This document shows, piece after piece, positions 45,109 through 53,519 of a stretch of DNA of 64,000 nt. A model generated the notes under the pieces. The model was given only the letters and a program-made list of their open reading frames with translations. It was not told the origin of the DNA and did no database searches. The DNA comes from Flavobacterium marginilacus (GTDB lineage: Bacteria > Bacteroidota > Bacteroidia > Flavobacteriales > Flavobacteriaceae): positions 4,030,001-4,094,000 of the forward strand of contig NZ_CP113975.1 in assembly GCF_026870155.1 (NCBI RefSeq), written 5' to 3'. The position numbers and the translations under genes were made by a program. Numbering within the stretch: the stretch's first letter is position 1; each line of letters opens with the position of its first letter.

Positions 45109-46194
45109 TCATTTCCCGAGTTTATATAACTTTAAATCCAAATCATAAAATGTGTCTTTTGAAGTTTGAATATAAATATTCGTAATTTCTCTGTTTTTGT
45201 TTATCATATCAACTGGAACTTCAATAGCTGGGTTATATGAATTTTCACCTTTATTATAATTGTACAAAAGTGGCTCTAAAGATGAATAATTCAAATACAG
45301 AAAATCATTTTTAACAGCTGGTTTTATTTTCCACTTCATTGTAACCAAATCAAAAACTCCAGATTTTTTTCCTTCACAATCCATTATAGCATATCCAATT
45401 GACTGTGCGTCATTTTCCCAGTTTGAAGAACTAACAAAAGTTTCTTCTATGTATTCACCTTTCAATAATGATTTAAAAACATATTGGTCTTTACCAGTCT
45501 CCATAAGAAACCACACATCTTCGTCGCTAGAATATATTTGTTTTCTATGTGGGTACTTTGGAAGGTTTTCAAAGTTGGAAAAAGGTTTTCCATTTTGATC
45601 AATAACACTATATGTAGAGGATGAGTTATCTGCTGATCGGTTCGCAACAATAGCATAATATTTATTTTTTAAAGTAATAACATCAAGAATATTGGGTTCC
45701 TCTTTACTATTATTGTAGTATTTGGAATTAAAATAAGTTAAATTTCCTCCAGCATCAACCTCAAAACCAGGTAAATCATCTTTAATCATACTTTTATATG
45801 ATTTTTTAGTTTCTTTATCCCAAGAACCTGAACTCTCAAATATCTGATAACCGCTAGATTCTAAATTCTCAACACGATAGTTCTCTTTACTACCCAAAAT
45901 TTTACCGTTACAACCATTTTCTTTCCCATCAGTTTCTAAACTATAATATAGATTTATATAAGGATGAAAAAAGAAAGCATCCTTCATTACAGGTTCGGTG
46001 ATTTTCCTTTTAGTCACTCGATGAAAATAGCCCCATTTACCTTCTTTTTTAGAATAATAAGGAATTAAATCATTCGACTGAAATCCTTTAATCTTTTCAA
46101 TTAAAAATTTATTTGCTTTTTCTTCACAAGTCATCTCTTGTGCGGAAACATTTATACTCCAAACTATTAAGTAAACAAACAAGGTTTTTTTCAT
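45109..46194 (-). CDS. secreted protein with WG-repeat-like segment
   Basis: 361 residues from ATG 46194 (MKKTLFVYLIVWSINVSAQE gives a signal peptide). The KKEGKWGYFHRVTKRKITEP segment resembles a WG repeat, and later IDQNGKPFSNFENLP may be a degraded copy; the rest is beta-rich. The longer frame from 46224 adds a charged leader before the signal and is less likely. No partner genes are adjacent. Function unknown. Confidence 0.72.
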   Translation of the reverse strand: MKKTLFVYLIVWSINVSAQEMTCEEKANKFLIEKIKGFQSNDLIPYYSKKEGKWGYFHRVTKRKITEPVMKDAFFFHPYINLYYSLETDGKENGCNGKILGSKENYRVENLESSGYQIFESSGSWDKETKKSYKSMIKDDLPGFEVDAGGNLTYFNSKYYNNSKEEPNILDVITLKNKYYAIVANRSADNSSSTYSVIDQNGKPFSNFENLPKYPHRKQIYSSDEDVWFLMETGKDQYVFKSLLKGEYIEETFVSSSNWENDAQSIGYAIMDCEGKKSGVFDLVTMKWKIKPAVKNDFLYLNYSSLEPLLYNYNKGENSYNPAIEVPVDMINKNREITNIYIQTSKDTFYDLDLKLYKLGK

Positions 46195-46361
46195 TAGATT
46201 TTTTTTAGTTTTTATATTTTTCAATCAATACCAATTTATATAAAAACTTACTTAGCTTTTAAAAGCATTAATTTGATGCTAAATTATAGTTTATTTATCT
46301 CACTAAAATAATTCTACTAAAGAATTTACAACCCGTTTTAAACAAAATAATCCGAAAATAA

Positions 46362-47030
46362 TTATTTAAAGAAATAAACAATCCATAAAAACTGACTATA
46401 GCCATAAACCGCATCTTCAATGGGAATAGTGAGCATTCGAATACCTAAGAATTCATTAGGATTATAATTCACAATTGGAGATTCCAATCCTGTACCTGTC
46501 AATATTCCGTTTACAGGAAAAAAACCGAGCATTAGAATCAAATACACCATAGAAGCTTGAGAAATCCAAGGAGCACGAACAAAAAAATGGAGATAAACTA
46601 ATGTAAAAACAGTAACAATAGCTGTTACAAAAGTATAAGCTTTGTCTGAATGCAACAAAGCAATAAGACTGCAAACAATGATGCTTACAAAGACAATCAT
46701 ATTATTAAAACCTACCAACCAATCCAATTTAAAAAACTTGTTTATGCAGAAATAAGTAAATAGACACGAAAACGGAATACAGATAAAAAACAACCATTCT
46801 TCAAGAGGTAAACCTGTAATGACAATCCCGCAAGTGTAATCAAAATTGAACCACCAAACACCATGAGCCGTAAACCAAACATCCCATAAAATAAAAGGGA
46901 TCCCAACTATAACCGCTGATTTTAGAAATGCTCCAAAATGTTTATTGAATCCTAATCTTTTATCAAAAGAAGCAATAAAACATACAAAAACTGTAAAAAA
47001 AAGAATTAGTAAATAAGTATACGGCTTCAT
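46362..47030 (-). CDS. lycopene cyclase domain protein (CrtYcd type)
   Basis: A 222-residue integral membrane protein with six or seven helices and the motifs GLPLEEWLFFICIP and IPIEDAVYGY of the heterodimeric/fused bacterial and fungal lycopene beta-cyclases. It would close the ends of lycopene to give beta-carotene. It is the last gene of the carotenoid operon, 2 bases after crtZ, with both halves of the cyclase in one chain. That arrangement is typical of Flavobacterium and contrasts with FAD-dependent CrtY. Confidence 0.9.
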   Translation of the reverse strand: MKPYTYLLILFFTVFVCFIASFDKRLGFNKHFGAFLKSAVIVGIPFILWDVWFTAHGVWWFNFDYTCGIVITGLPLEEWLFFICIPFSCLFTYFCINKFFKLDWLVGFNNMIVFVSIIVCSLIALLHSDKAYTFVTAIVTVFTLVYLHFFVRAPWISQASMVYLILMLGFFPVNGILTGTGLESPIVNYNPNEFLGIRMLTIPIEDAVYGYSQFLWIVYFFK

Positions 47031-47032
47031 TG

Positions 47033-47476
47033 CTATTTTGTTTTGAAATATTTTTTAGGAACATATAAAAATCCAAAACACTCACCATCCATTTTGCCTA
47101 AATGTTTATGATGCTGTTTGTGTGCCCTGCGAAGTGCCAAAAAATACATGTTTTTAGTATTTCGCAATACTTTTATCCTTTGATGAATAAAAATATCATG
47201 CACAAAAAAATAGGCCATCCCGTAAAAAGTTATTGAGAAACCAATATAAAACAAATAATTAAAATCTGCGAGTGAACCAAAATACATTAATGCAATCGCC
47301 GGCAATGCAAAAATGACAAAGAAATAATCGTTTTTCTCGAATGCGCTTTCGCTGCTGTGATCATGATGATCCTTGTGCAAAATCCATAAAAAACCATGCA
47401 TAACGTACTTATGGATAAGCCAAGTTGCGCCTTCCATGCTAATAAATACTGCTAGTACGATTAGAAAATTTATCAT
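47033..47476 (-). CDS. crtZ: beta-carotene hydroxylase CrtZ
   Basis: A 147-residue membrane di-iron hydroxylase with the histidine clusters HKYVMHG, HKDHHDH, FVHD..IHQR and AHKQHHKH. It hydroxylates the 3 and 3' positions of beta-carotene to form zeaxanthin. It overlaps the SRPBCC gene by 4 bases and precedes the lycopene cyclase gene. Family and position agree, so zeaxanthin is the expected pigment. Confidence 0.93.
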   Translation of the reverse strand: MINFLIVLAVFISMEGATWLIHKYVMHGFLWILHKDHHDHSSESAFEKNDYFFVIFALPAIALMYFGSLADFNYLFYIGFSITFYGMAYFFVHDIFIHQRIKVLRNTKNMYFLALRRAHKQHHKHLGKMDGECFGFLYVPKKYFKTK

Positions 47477-47943
47477 TTCACCTGATTTTGATTAAATTTT
47501 TTATTTAAATATTGAAACCGATAATCAAAGATTTCGTTAAGCTTTTTTTTGACAAATAAATAATGAGCAATCTGGCCCAAAATACCAAAAGGCAATTCAT
47601 AGTCGACAGTATCTTTCATCAAGACCCCATCAGCATTAAGAATAAATTCATGGTGATGATTCCAAAGCTTGTAAGGTCCTTTTGCCTGAAAATCGGTAAA
47701 GCTTTTTTGAAAATCTACCTGCAGAATATGAGTTTTCCATTTCATCGGAATTCCTAATAATGGCGAAACCGTATAATCAATTTCCATTCCTTCGTAAATA
47801 ATATCACCAGCATTTTTGGTAAGCACAACAAATCCCATATTCTTTGGTGTAATCTCCGAAAGATTGTCCGGATTGGAAAAAAAAGTCCAAGCTTCAGACA
47901 AATCGCAGCAAAGCTGTTGTTCTCTATATAATTGATATATCAT
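47473..47943 (-). CDS. SRPBCC (START-like) ligand-binding protein in the carotenoid operon
   Basis: A 156-residue protein of the SRPBCC fold: CCDLSEAWTFFSNPDNLSEITPKNMGF at the N-terminus, and VDYELPFGILGQIAHYLFVKKKL near the C-terminal helix. The fold has a hydrophobic pocket for lipids or pigments. Position inside the crt operon, coupled to crtZ by a 4-base overlap, suggests a role in handling carotenoid or its membrane, but this is inference. Confidence 0.85.
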   Translation of the reverse strand: MIYQLYREQQLCCDLSEAWTFFSNPDNLSEITPKNMGFVVLTKNAGDIIYEGMEIDYTVSPLLGIPMKWKTHILQVDFQKSFTDFQAKGPYKLWNHHHEFILNADGVLMKDTVDYELPFGILGQIAHYLFVKKKLNEIFDYRFQYLNKKFNQNQVK

Positions 47944-47949
47944 TTGTAT

Positions 47950-48405
47950 TTATTTTAAAACAGAATCTAACAGATTTAAAACAGCTGTTGAATTAATCTG
48001 CTCTTTATTTTTCTTCAAAAATTCTTCATCCTCCTGAATGTTTTTATTGTATCCTAAAAAAGCAGGACAATTTTTTTGTACCGATAATCGGACCAATCGG
48101 ATTTCAAAATTATTGCTGTCTTTTTTAACTGCATCTACAATTGCTGCTTTTCCTTTACTGAAAGTACTCAATTTGGAAAACGGATTGACAACATGATTTG
48201 CCCAAATTGTCTGTAATGCCCCCAAATAAGCTAAATGTACACTAGTAAGGGGTGTTTTCTCTAACTCCGTTATCATCTCTCTGCATATTTTTTTATCAGA
48301 TGCCGCCTGCCCATAATGATTTCTAATGTAATCCAAATCCATAGAAAAGGCAAAACTATTGATGGCAAAAATTAAAAAAACACTATACAGCATTATCGTT
48401 TTCAT
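47950..48405 (-). CDS. small secreted protein in the carotenoid operon
   Basis: A 151-residue protein with a signal peptide (about 1-20) and a helical mature part (REMITELEKTPLTSVHLAYLG, KLSTFSKGKAAIVDAVKKDS). Its start overlaps the crtB stop by 4 bases (ATGA) and it is 6 bases before the SRPBCC gene, so it is translated with the pathway. I recall such proteins next to crtB in other flavobacteria. No enzyme motif is visible. Confidence 0.75.
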   Translation of the reverse strand: MKTIMLYSVFLIFAINSFAFSMDLDYIRNHYGQAASDKKICREMITELEKTPLTSVHLAYLGALQTIWANHVVNPFSKLSTFSKGKAAIVDAVKKDSNNFEIRLVRLSVQKNCPAFLGYNKNIQEDEEFLKKNKEQINSTAVLNLLDSVLK

Positions 48406-49241
48406 CCTAAAAACTCAATTTTATAACGAACATAACTGCGCATCATTACGTTCATTTTTTGAAAATTTGGAATACGGATGCGCTCCTGCAGAATATTCTC
48501 GGCAGCGGTTCTTTTTATTTTTTTAAACAAAGACAAATAATAACGATAGGCTAAATAAACGCCAAATTTTGAAGTAGCAGGCAGCATTTTAATACCTGTC
48601 AGAGCTTCTTTGAACTCGATTTCAATTTCACTTTCGATTGCTTTTTTTACTTTATTATCAAAAACATTCATGTCAATATTAGGAAAATAGGTTCGCCCCA
48701 AAGTCCTATAATCTTCGTTCAGATCACGTAAAAAATTCACCTTTTGAAAAGCAGAACCCAGTTTCATTGCAGATGGCTTCAGTTCTTCATATTTCTCTTT
48801 ATTTCCATTGGTAAAAACCTGAAGACACATCAAACCTACTACTTCTGCAGAACCATAAATATATTCTTTATACAAATCGGAATTGTAATCCATCTTTTCC
48901 AAATCCATTTCCATACTATGCAAAAATTGATTGATCAGGCTGTAATCTATCTGATATTTATGCACAGTGTCCTGGAATGACTGCAGAATTGGGTTGAGCG
49001 ATATTTTTTCATATAAAGCAACCTGAGTTTCTTTCTTGAACCTCATCAAAAGTGTTTTCTTATCAAAATCATGAAAACTATCCACTATCTCATCTGCCAA
49101 TCTGACAAAACCATAAATGGCATAAATCGCAGGCCTGATTGACGGTTTCAGTGCCAAAATCCCGAGAGAAAAACTGGTGCTGTACTTTTTAGTTGTCTTT
49201 TTGCTTACCTCATAGGACAATTCATCAAATAACTTTTTCAT
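48402..49241 (-). CDS. crtB: phytoene synthase CrtB
   Basis: A 279-residue squalene/phytoene synthase family protein. The first Asp-rich motif is DEIVD (50-54, in RLADEIVDSF) and the second is in NFLRDLNEDYRTLGRTY. It condenses two geranylgeranyl diphosphates to phytoene at the inner membrane. It overlaps the crtI 3' end by 17 bases, so the two are coupled. Confidence 0.94.
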   Translation of the reverse strand: MKKLFDELSYEVSKKTTKKYSTSFSLGILALKPSIRPAIYAIYGFVRLADEIVDSFHDFDKKTLLMRFKKETQVALYEKISLNPILQSFQDTVHKYQIDYSLINQFLHSMEMDLEKMDYNSDLYKEYIYGSAEVVGLMCLQVFTNGNKEKYEELKPSAMKLGSAFQKVNFLRDLNEDYRTLGRTYFPNIDMNVFDNKVKKAIESEIEIEFKEALTGIKMLPATSKFGVYLAYRYYLSLFKKIKRTAAENILQERIRIPNFQKMNVMMRSYVRYKIEFLG

Positions 49242-50733
49242 CTTTATGCCTTTTTAATTGATTTACTTCTGTTGCTACGATTTTTCCAGATATAATAGAA
49301 GGTGGAACACCAGGTCCTGGCACCGTTAATTGTCCCGTATAAAATAAATTCTGTATTTTTTTGTTCTTAATTTTTGGCTTCAAAACTGCGGTTTGTGAAA
49401 GCGTATTGGCTAATCCATACGCATTGCCTCCATATGCATTATAATCACTGGCAAAATCAGACACGCAATAGCTTTTTTTGTACACTATTTTAGACTGCAG
49501 ATTTTGAGTTCCTGTAAGGCTTTCGACACGCTGAATCATTGCTGCCAAATATTCTTCTCTCTTGGATTCGGCGTCATCTATTCCGATAGCCAAAGGCATC
49601 AGTAAAAAAAGGTTTTCTCCTTCCGCCGGTGCCACATCTGGATCAGTTTTTGATGGACAGCAGGCATAAAACAATGGTTTTTCAGGCCATCTTTTATCTC
49701 CATAAATAGCATCAATATGGATATCCAGATCATTTTCAAAAAACAATGTATGATGTCTTAGATTCGGTATTTTATCTTTGAACCCTAAATAATAAATCAA
49801 GCATGAAGGAGCAAAAGTTCTTTTCTTCCAATACGATTCAGAATAATTTCGTTCGTCTTCCTCAAGTAATGTTTCGGTGTGATGGTAATCTGATGAAGCC
49901 ACTACCGCATCAAATTCATAATTTTTGCCATTGATAAGCAGCGAGCTGACTTTACCTTTCTCGGTAATAATCTTATCTACCGTCCGATTAAAATGAATAA
50001 AAGCACCTTGTGACTCAGCAACTTTCTGCATTGCCAAAACCAATTGGTAAAAACCTCCCATCGGATACCATGTCCCTAGTTTATAGCCTCCATAATTCAT
50101 CAAACTGTACAAAGCTGGAATATCCTTTGGCGAAGCCCCAAGAAATATTACGGGAAATTCCATTAATGTTCTCAGCTTTTGATTTTTAAAATTCTTAGCT
50201 ACATACGACCTAAAATTAGTGAGCAAATCCAATTTTAATGCACTCGAAGCAATTTTAGGAGATATAAATTCCATCCAGTTGTGACAGGGCTTTTGAACAA
50301 AATCCTTCATGCCAACCTCGTATTTATACTGTGCGGCATTCATAAAACGTTCCAATTTTCCGCCAGCCCCTTTTTCTAAACTTTCAAACAAAGCTTTCAT
50401 CTCCTGAAAAGATTCGGGAACAGCCATTTTCATATCTGAAAAAATCATTTCGAATTGAGGATTCAGGGCTACCAATTCAAAAAAATCAGAAGCCTTGCAA
50501 TCAAAATCGTTAAAAAAACTTTCTATAATATCCGGCATCCAATACCAGCTCGGTCCCATATCAAAAGTAAAACCATTATCGGTAGTAAATTGTCTGGCTC
50601 TGCCTCCAGGTTGGTCATGTTTTTCGAAAATATGAACATTATGACCAGCTTTGGCAAGATATGCCGCTGCCGAAAGACCCGAAAAACCAGCACCAATTAC
50701 TGCAATAGTTTTTTTTGCATTTGATTTATCCAT
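49225..50733 (-). CDS. crtI: phytoene desaturase CrtI
   Basis: A 502-residue FAD-dependent desaturase with the N-terminal dinucleotide motif IAVIGAGFSGLSAAAYLAKA, then HDQPGGRARQF, and the C-terminal signature GQLTVPGPGVPPSIISGK. It introduces double bonds into phytoene to form lycopene. It is the first enzyme gene of the operon, 38 bases after the MarR gene. Length is typical of bacterial CrtI. Confidence 0.95.
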   Translation of the reverse strand: MDKSNAKKTIAVIGAGFSGLSAAAYLAKAGHNVHIFEKHDQPGGRARQFTTDNGFTFDMGPSWYWMPDIIESFFNDFDCKASDFFELVALNPQFEMIFSDMKMAVPESFQEMKALFESLEKGAGGKLERFMNAAQYKYEVGMKDFVQKPCHNWMEFISPKIASSALKLDLLTNFRSYVAKNFKNQKLRTLMEFPVIFLGASPKDIPALYSLMNYGGYKLGTWYPMGGFYQLVLAMQKVAESQGAFIHFNRTVDKIITEKGKVSSLLINGKNYEFDAVVASSDYHHTETLLEEDERNYSESYWKKRTFAPSCLIYYLGFKDKIPNLRHHTLFFENDLDIHIDAIYGDKRWPEKPLFYACCPSKTDPDVAPAEGENLFLLMPLAIGIDDAESKREEYLAAMIQRVESLTGTQNLQSKIVYKKSYCVSDFASDYNAYGGNAYGLANTLSQTAVLKPKIKNKKIQNLFYTGQLTVPGPGVPPSIISGKIVATEVNQLKRHKDEKVI

Positions 50734-50771
50734 AGTTTCTTTTCTAATTCTTAATAACCTGTTTTTTATCG

Positions 50772-51440
50772 CTAAATTGCTTTTAAATAGGCATCGTATG
50801 CGATATTCAATAGCTGGGAGGAATCCGAATTATTATGATACAAAGGCTTATGAAAATGATCCAATTTTTGGAGCAGACTAATTAACTGCAGCTTTTCAAT
50901 ACTGCTCAGATCTCCAGTTACAACATTAGTAGCCTGCCTGATTTTATCCATTTGCTTTTCCAAAGCCATCCTGCCATTATCTGTAATGGTTATCACTTTA
51001 CTTCTTTTATCAAATTCAGAATCAACCTGATCAACCCAGTCTTTCTGAATCAATCGGTCTATCACTTTCATGCCTGTGGGTTTGTCTTGAATATTCTTTT
51101 TAATCAATTCCATTTTCGACATCGAACCAAAAGCTTTTAGATTAATTAGATAAATGAAATCTTCTTGAGTCGAAAATTCAGAACCATAAATCGCTGACTT
51201 GGAATATGATTTTGCATACCTGTTCATATGCACAATCAAGGTATTGATGACACTTTCCGGACTTCTTCCGTTTTCTTTTCCTTCCCAGTATGGTTCCTGG
51301 TTCTTTATATCATTTTCGCATCTTCGACAAATCCAATCCTTAAACCCTTTTAGGTCATCAGTATATAGATTACTGGAAATACTTGCCTCTTCAAACTCCT
51401 GTACCAGCCCTACAACATCCTTGAGTAAATTATAATTCAT
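50772..51440 (-). CDS. MarR family regulator of the carotenoid operon
   Basis: A 222-residue protein with a MarR winged helix (about 90-195: STQEDFIYLINLKAFGSMSKMELI, then PTGMKVIDRLIQKDWVD and DKRSKVITITDNG). The N-terminal extension of about 90 residues is longer than in a classic MarR and may bind a ligand. It is transcribed ahead of crtI in the same direction, so it probably controls pigment synthesis and itself. A 46-base dyad covers its upstream region. Confidence 0.88.
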   Translation of the reverse strand: MNYNLLKDVVGLVQEFEEASISSNLYTDDLKGFKDWICRRCENDIKNQEPYWEGKENGRSPESVINTLIVHMNRYAKSYSKSAIYGSEFSTQEDFIYLINLKAFGSMSKMELIKKNIQDKPTGMKVIDRLIQKDWVDQVDSEFDKRSKVITITDNGRMALEKQMDKIRQATNVVTGDLSSIEKLQLISLLQKLDHFHKPLYHNNSDSSQLLNIAYDAYLKAI

Positions 51441-51563
51441 AAAAAATAATGTAATTAAATTGCAAAATAACTCCTATTTGGCATTAGCTGTAATTAAAAC
51501 ACAGGAGTAAATTGTTTTAATAACAAAAGTCAAAAATCATACTTCCATTTTAAATATAGAATA

Positions 51564-51614
51564 CAAATATACTATTTTTTGAATTAAAATTATTATTTCA
51601 ATTCAAAATAGTAT
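51564..51614. promoter_or_regulatory. dyad and -7 box upstream of the MarR/crt operon
   Basis: ATACTATTTTTTGAATT (51569-51585) and AATTCAAAATAGTAT (51600-51614) form a near-perfect inverted repeat with a 2-base difference. On the minus strand TATATTTG (51564-51571) overlaps its edge, so a repressor bound here would block the promoter. The rest of 51441-51746 is AT-rich. MarR binding is inference. Confidence 0.55.
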
Positions 51615-51746
51615 ATACATACACTATTTAATTACAAATAAATAATTAAATCATTGAAATATCACTCCTTAAAAGCTACATTGAAGATTTTTATATACGC
51701 AGCTTTTTTATTAAAAATAAATTTTAAATTTATTTTACTATTTTGC

Positions 51747-51776
51747 TTTGAAAAGCAGAAATAAACACTATATTTG
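51747..51776 (+). promoter_or_regulatory. consensus promoter of tRNA-Pro
   Basis: TTTG (51747-51750), 18 bases, TATATTTG (51769-51776), and 11 bases to the tRNA 5' end. This is the cleanest -33/-7 promoter in the window. Confidence 0.85.
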
Positions 51777-51787
51777 CACTCGCAATA

Positions 51788-51862
51788 CGGGGTGTAGCGT
51801 AGCCCGGTTATCGCGCCTGCTTTGGGAGCAGGAGGCCGCAGGTTCGAATCCTGCCACCCCGA
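51788..51862 (+). tRNA. tRNA-Pro (anticodon TGG)
   Basis: The acceptor arms CGGGGTG and CACCCCG pair perfectly. The anticodon loop in CCTGC-TTTGGGA-GCAGG gives TGG for proline. The T loop GGTTCGAATCC is standard. CCA is not encoded; the discriminator base is A. A terminator follows directly. Confidence 0.97.
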
Positions 51863-51863
51863 C

Positions 51864-51896
51864 AAAAAGCCGAACAGCAATGTTCGGCTTTTTTTG
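51864..51896 (+). terminator. tRNA-Pro terminator
   Basis: A perfect 12-base stem AAAAAGCCGAAC ... GTTCGGCTTTTT with a 6-base loop and a T-run immediately follows the tRNA. Confidence 0.92.
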
Positions 51897-52002
51897 TGGA
51901 AAAATTTAAAACCTGATAGTTACCAAAAAAACAAGACAAATAATAATAAAAAATCCCAGCTGTTCAACCGGGATTGTTATAAAATAAAAGCTTTTAACTC
52001 CT

Positions 52003-52254
52003 CTATTTTTGCTGTGGCTTATTTCCTGAAGGCAGATAATACAGCCAGCTGAAGCCTATTAAAAACAGCACCAAAGAAGCAACAAATGCCGGAATTAAAA
52101 TTTCTTTATTATTTTCCAAAGCATTGTTCAGCGAGGCATACAACAGCCAAATCTGGATTGTGACATTCAAAATTAATATGAATATCAAAGTTGAAAGTAT
52201 GTTGTTCAGTTTATTTGGGTTCGCTTGATTCTGACTTGTTCTAAAAGTACTCAT
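52003..52254 (-). CDS. small two-helix membrane protein next to the nitrate genes
   Basis: 83 residues from ATG 52254 (MSTFRTSQNQANPNKLNN) with two hydrophobic helices (about 22-45 and 54-76) and a short basic tail. The longer frame from 52278 adds eight residues and is less likely. It lies 104 bases downstream of the Rieske gene on the same strand, and small membrane proteins with this layout accompany such nitrate genes (from memory, not checked). It may help anchor the complex; no proof. Confidence 0.6.
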   Translation of the reverse strand: MSTFRTSQNQANPNKLNNILSTLIFILILNVTIQIWLLYASLNNALENNKEILIPAFVASLVLFLIGFSWLYYLPSGNKPQQK

Positions 52255-52358
52255 GGCTATTGGGTTTTGGCAAAACATTTTATTTTTTTACCATTAAAGA
52301 ATTAAGCAAAGTTAAGTTTTAGCTTAATGATTCTTAATTTCTTAATGGTTCATAATTT

Positions 52359-52874
52359 TTAAACTTCGTGTTCTTCCTGATGGGAAGCTTTTACATAAAT
52401 ATCATTTTCTTTAAAAAAAACTTCCAGGCTTGGCAATGCTCTTGGTGGCGGCCCGCCCAAAACATCTCCTGTTTTAGCATCAAATGAGCCTTCATGACAA
52501 GGACAATGAATAATTCCAGTGCCTGGTTTGTAAAATACGGAACATGATAAGTGTGTACATTTTTGCTCATAGGCCTTGAAGTCGCCATTTTCCAGATGAA
52601 TCAGAATATAAGGAATAGTGCTTCCCTCGATCACAAAACCGCGGGTTCCGCCTACTGGAACTTCATCTTTCCTGCATACAAAATGCTCGCCCTCGACTTC
52701 TTCTTTCGGAAGCAGATAGGCTTTGGCGGCAACGAGTCCGCTGCCTACCATCAGTCCGCCCGAAACCAGAGTCAGGAACTTGGCAAAATCACGACGGCTT
52801 ACATTAGTCGCCTGTTGTTTGAGTACTGGAAAATCTTTCTTCCAGTTTTTATTTAAATTATCTTCTTTTGACAT
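52359..52874 (-). CDS. Rieske [2Fe-2S] protein with Tat-type signal
   Basis: A 171-residue protein with a twin-arginine motif SRRDFAKFL (26-34), a hydrophobic segment, and the Rieske cluster ligands Cys106/His108 (CTHLSC) and Cys124/His127 (CPCHEG). It should be exported folded and anchored by its N-terminal helix, carrying electrons in the periplasm or at the membrane. It is encoded with a molybdopterin reductase and a ferredoxin subunit, which is unlike the classic bc1 setting. Confidence 0.9.
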   Translation of the reverse strand: MSKEDNLNKNWKKDFPVLKQQATNVSRRDFAKFLTLVSGGLMVGSGLVAAKAYLLPKEEVEGEHFVCRKDEVPVGGTRGFVIEGSTIPYILIHLENGDFKAYEQKCTHLSCSVFYKPGTGIIHCPCHEGSFDAKTGDVLGGPPPRALPSLEVFFKENDIYVKASHQEEHEV

Positions 52875-52933
52875 TTTTATATGGTGTGAAAAGTTTAAAG
52901 GTTTAAGAGTTTAATGTTTGACATTCTTAATTC

Positions 52934-53503
52934 CTAGTATATAATTAACTCATTGCTTCCTTTCGGCATCATGATGTTGACTTTGGTATTGACAATTTCT
53001 TTTCCAAAAATAAAAGTATTAACCGGTGTACTGTTAGGACGCATTTCCTCGATTTCGGTTCTTGTACCAAAAAACAAGGCACCACTTGGACAAACCGTTG
53101 CACACATTGGTTTTTTGCCAATGCTGGTTCTGTCGTAACACATTGTACACTTCATCATCAAATCATAGGACTCTTCTTTTTTTGGCACACCAAAAGGACA
53201 GGCCAAGACACAATTCGAACAACCAATACATCTTTCAGTATTTGCGGTATGCACGATTCCGTGCTCGTCTTTGGAAATCGCATCGGCGGGACATACATTC
53301 GCACATACGGGATCGTCGCAGTGCATACACACCTGAACGGTCGTCTGCACCGTTGAAGCCCTATCTACATAATTGACGCTGATTAAAGATTCCTGACCGT
53401 TAGTCTCACATTCGGCGCAAGCCATTTCACAGGCTTTACAGCCAATGCAGCGCTGCATATCTACAAAAAATTCCTCGTTTTTATTGAAACTCGTATAATT
53501 CAT
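52934..53503 (-). CDS. four-cluster 4Fe-4S ferredoxin subunit (DmsB/NrfC-like)
   Basis: A 189-residue protein with four cysteine groups: [37 protein letters not shown] and [21 protein letters not shown]. This is the electron-transfer subunit of molybdopterin oxidoreductases, moving electrons between the quinone side and the catalytic subunit. It lies 16 bases after the catalytic subunit gene and 59 bases before the Rieske gene. No signal peptide. Confidence 0.92.
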   Translation of the reverse strand: MNYTSFNKNEEFFVDMQRCIGCKACEMACAECETNGQESLISVNYVDRASTVQTTVQVCMHCDDPVCANVCPADAISKDEHGIVHTANTERCIGCSNCVLACPFGVPKKEESYDLMMKCTMCYDRTSIGKKPMCATVCPSGALFFGTRTEIEEMRPNSTPVNTFIFGKEIVNTKVNIMMPKGSNELIIY

Positions 53504-53519
53504 TTTTCCTTTTTATAGA

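Noticed and set aside
51662-51880. A minus-strand frame reading WQDSNLRPPAPKAGAITGL across the tRNA
   Set aside because: This is the well-known false translation of a tRNA gene read on the opposite strand; the perfect cloverleaf and its own promoter explain the region.
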